NCBI GenBank assembly: GCA_030267565.1
Contig: BRXU01000001.1
Location: 6,640,001-6,704,000, forward strand
Source: Pleodorina starrii
Lineage: Eukaryota > Chlorophyta > Chlorophyceae > Chlamydomonadales > Volvocaceae
Length of the DNA stretch: 64,000 nt
Direction of reading: 5' to 3'
Shown here: positions 61,080 to 64,000 of the stretch, piece by piece
Layout of the letters: every line of letters starts with the position of its first letter
Position numbering within the stretch: the first letter of the stretch is position 1
Program-made: the position numbers and the translations under genes
Notes under the pieces: generated by a model
The model's database searches: none
What the model saw: only the letters and a program-made list of their open reading frames with translations
Told to the model about the DNA's origin: nothing

Positions 61080-64000
61080 CATCGACCCATGGGCCCAGCC
61101 TTAACCCATGGGCCCAGCCTCGACCCATGGGCCCAGGCTCGACCCATGGGCCCAGCCTCGACCCATGGGCCCAGGCTCGACCCATGGGCCCAGCCTCGAC
61201 CCATGGGCCCAGCCTCGACCCATGGGCCCAGCCTCGACCCATGGGCCCAGGCTCGACCCATGGGCCCAGCCTCGACCCATGGGCCCAGGCTCGACCAATG
61301 GGCCCAGGCTCGACCCATGGGCCCAGCCTCGACCCATGGGCCCAGCCTCGACCAATGGGCCCAGCCTCGACCCATGGGCCCAGGCTCGACCCATGGGCCC
61401 AGCCTCGACCCATGGGCTCAGGCTCGACCCATGGGCCCAGCCCCGACCCATGGGCCCAGGCTCGACCCAGGGGCCCAGCCTCGACCCTGGGGCCCAGGCT
61501 CGACCCAGGCGCCCAGCCTCGACCCACGGGCCGAGCCTCGACCCATGGGCTCCGCCTCGACCCATGGGCCCAGCCTCGACCCATGGGCCAAGTCTCGACC
61601 CAGGGGCCCAGCCTCGGCCGATGGGCCCAGCCTCAGCCCATGGGCCCATCCTCGACCCAGGGGCCCAGCCTCGACCCATGGGCCCAGCCTCGACCCATGG
61701 GCCCAGCCTCGACCCATGGGCCCAGGCTCGACCCATGGGCCCAGCCTCGACCCATGGGCCCAGCCTCGACCCATGGGCCCAGCTTCGACCCATGGCCCCA
61801 GCCTTGACCCATGGGCCCAGCCTCGACCCTGGGGCCCAGCCTCGACCCTGGGGCCCAGGCTCGACCCATGGGCCCACCCTCGACCCATGGGCCCAGCCTC
61901 GACCCTGGGGCCCAGGCTCGACCCAGGGGCCCAGCCTCGACCTTGGGGCCCAGCCTCGAAGCATGGGCTCGGCCTCGACCCATGGGCCCAGCCTCGATCC
62001 ATGGGCCCAGGCTCGACCCAGGGGCCCAGCCTCGGCCCATGGGCCCAGCCTCAGCCCATGGGCCCAGCCTCGACCCATGGGCCAAGTCTCGACCCAGGGG
62101 CCCAGCCTCGGCCCATGGGCCCAGCCTCAGCCCATGGGCCCATCCTCGACCCAGGGGCCCTGCCTCGACCCATCGGCCCAGCCTCGACCCATGGGCCCAG
62201 CCTCGACCAATGGGCCCAGCCTCGACCCATGGGCCCAGGCTCGACCCATGGGCCCAGCCTCGACCCAGGGGCCCAGCCTGGACCCAGGGGCCCAGCCTCG
62301 ACCCAGAGGCCCAGCCTCGACCCAGGGGCCCAGTCTCGACCCATGGCCCCAGCCTTGACCCATGGGCCCAGGCTCGACCCATGGGCCCAGCCTCGACCCA
62401 TGGGCCCAGCCTCGACCAATGGGCCCAGCCTCGACCCATGGGCCCAGGCTCGACCCATGGGCCCAGCCTCGACCCAGGGGCCCAGCCTCGACCCTGGGGC
62501 CCAGCCTCGACCCTGGGGCCCAGGCTCGACCCATGGGCCCGGCCTCGACCCATGGGCCCAGCCTCGACCCATGGGCCAAGTCTCGACCCATGGGCCTAGC
62601 CTCGACCCATGGGCCCAGCATCGACCCATGGGCCCAGCATCGACCCATGGGCCCAGCCTCAACCCATGGGCCCAGCCTCGACCCATGGGCCCAGCCTCGA
62701 CCCATGGGCCCAGCCTCGACCCATGGGCCCAGTCTCAACCCATGGGCCCAGCCTCGACCCATGGGCCCAGCCTCGACCCATGGGCCCACCCTCGACCCAG
62801 GGGCCCAGCCTCGACCCTGGGGCCCAGCCTCGACCCTGGGGCCCAGGCTCGACCCAGGCGCCCAGCCTCGACCCACGGGCCCAGCCTCGACCCATGGGCT
62901 CCGCCTCGACCCATGGGCCCAGCCTCGACCCATGGGCCAAGTCTAGACCCAGGGGCCCAGCCTCGGCCCATGGGCCCAGCCTCAGCCCATGGGCCCATCC
63001 TCGACCCAGGGGCCCAGCCTGGACCCACGGGCCCAGCCTCGACCCAGGGCCTCCGCCTCGACCCATGGGCCCAGCCTCGACCCATGGCCCCAGCCTCGAA
63101 GCATGGGCTCGGCCTCGACCCATGGGCCCAGCCTCGATCCATGGGCCCAGGCTCGACCCAGGGGCCCAGCCTCGGCCCATGGGCCCAGCCTCAGCCCATG
63201 GGCCCATCCTCGACCCATGGGCCCAGGCTCGACCCATGGGCCCAGCCTCGACCCAGTGGCCCAGCCTCGACCCTGGGGCCCAGCCTCGACCCTGGGGCCC
63301 AGGCTCGACCCATGGGCCCACCCTCGACCCATGGGCCCAGCCTCGACCCATGGGCCAAGTCTCGACCCATGGGCCTAGCCTCGACCCATGGGCCCAGCAT
63401 CGACCCATGGGCCCAGCCTCGACCCATGGGCCCAGCCTCGACCCATGGGCCCAGGCTCGACCCATGGGCCCAGCCTCGACCCAGGGGCCCAGCCTCGACC
63501 CTGGGGCCCAGCCTCGACCCTGGGGCCCAGGCTCGACCCAGGCGCCCAGCCTCGACCCACGGGCCCAGCCTCGACCCATGGGCTCCGCCTCGACCCATGG
63601 GCCCAGCCTCGACCCATGGGCCAAGTCTAGACCCAGGGGCCCAGCCTCGGCCCATGGGCCCAGCCTCAGCCCATGGGCCCATCCTCGACCCAGGGGCCCA
63701 GCCTCGACCCATGGGCCCAGCCTCGACCCATGGGCCCAGCCTCGACCCATGGGCCCAGCCTCGACCCATGGGCCCAGGCTCGACCCATGGGCCCAGCCTC
63801 GACCCAGGGGCCCAGCCTCGACCCAGGGGCCCAGCCTCGACCCAGAGGCCCAGCCTCGACCCATGGGCCCAGTCTCGACCCATGGCCCCAGCCTTGACCC
63901 ATGGGCCCAGGCTCGACCCATGGGCCCAGCCTCGACCCAGGGGCCCAGCCTCGACCCTGGGGCCCAGCCTCGACCCTGGGGCCCAGGCTCGACCCATGGG

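Larger units (their letters stand above)
44154..64000. repeat. 19-bp tandem satellite array, open at the right edge
   Basis: About 19.85 kb of head-to-tail copies (about 1045) of GACCCATGGGCCCAGCCTC, with no interruption. Common variants change CCCATGGG to CCCAGGGG, CCCTGGGG or CCAATGGG, change AGCCTC to AGGCTC, or give CCAAGTCTC and GGCTCCGCC. Rare variants create stop codons (CCTTAACC, CCTTGACC, GTCTAGAC). The unit is 74 percent GC and contains NcoI (CCATGG) and ApaI (GGGCCC) sites in overlapping palindromes. Because 19 leaves remainder 1 on division by 3 and the unit lacks stops, all six frames stay open for up to about 1690 codons. This explains the giant overlapping open frames, which I do not annotate as genes. 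Confidence 0.97.

Noticed and set aside
44064..64000. Very long open frames on both strands (up to 1687 codons plus, 1332 codons minus) as repeat-protein genes
   Set aside because: They follow from a stop-free 19-bp unit in every frame. They overlap one another in all six frames and show no splice or codon evidence for any one frame.
44154..64000. CRISPR array
   Set aside because: The units are directly adjacent with no unique spacers, and the genomic context is eukaryotic.

Overview
The window looks like nuclear DNA of a chlamydomonadalean (volvocine-type) green alga. The evidence is GC-rich sequence, intron-dense genes with GTGAGT/GTGCGT/GTACGG donors and (C/G)CAG acceptors, C- and G-ending codons, many Ala/Gly/Ser/Gln low-complexity inserts inside conserved enzymes, a (Ser-Pro)n wall-type glycoprotein, TGTAA polyadenylation motifs, and abundant micro- and minisatellites. 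No bacterial-type operons, tRNA, rRNA or CRISPR array were recognised.

Layout: (1) 1-513, the 3' end of an open frame coding a Thr/Ala/Pro-rich tail that enters from the left edge. (2) 514-4436, no gene recognised. (3) 4437-10425, minus strand, nine exons whose splice phases all agree, giving an approx. 1175-residue Cid1/URT1-type terminal nucleotidyltransferase (TUTase or non-canonical poly(A) polymerase). (4) 10426-10964, a short gap between divergent genes. (5) 10965-31912, plus strand, an approx. 39-exon, roughly 2700-residue SNF2 helicase with an internal RING finger. Its DEAQ box and its motif V/VI resemble SHPRH, a ubiquitin ligase of post-replication DNA repair. I joined it exon by exon; the phases agree throughout 14875-31912, while the stretch 14154-14685 is less certain. 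(6) 31913-35710, a 3' UTR with TGTAA at 32766, then intergenic DNA. (7) 35711-42131, plus strand, an eleven-exon secreted glycoprotein (about 1260 residues): a signal peptide, globular parts, and three Pro/Ser-rich modules, the largest built on a 105-bp repeat. (8) 42132-44153, 3' UTR or intergenic. (9) 44154-64000, running off the right edge, a tandem array of a 19-bp unit (about 1045 copies) with higher-order structure.

The array accounts for the many very long overlapping open frames on both strands of the right third. The unit has no stop codon, and 19 is not a multiple of 3, so every frame is open and each forward frame reads the same 19-residue peptide. I treat these as non-coding by default and flag the array as the main item for a second look. 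The other genes have no obvious joint pathway; the nucleotidyltransferase (RNA tailing) and the SHPRH-like protein (DNA damage tolerance) are simply divergent neighbours.
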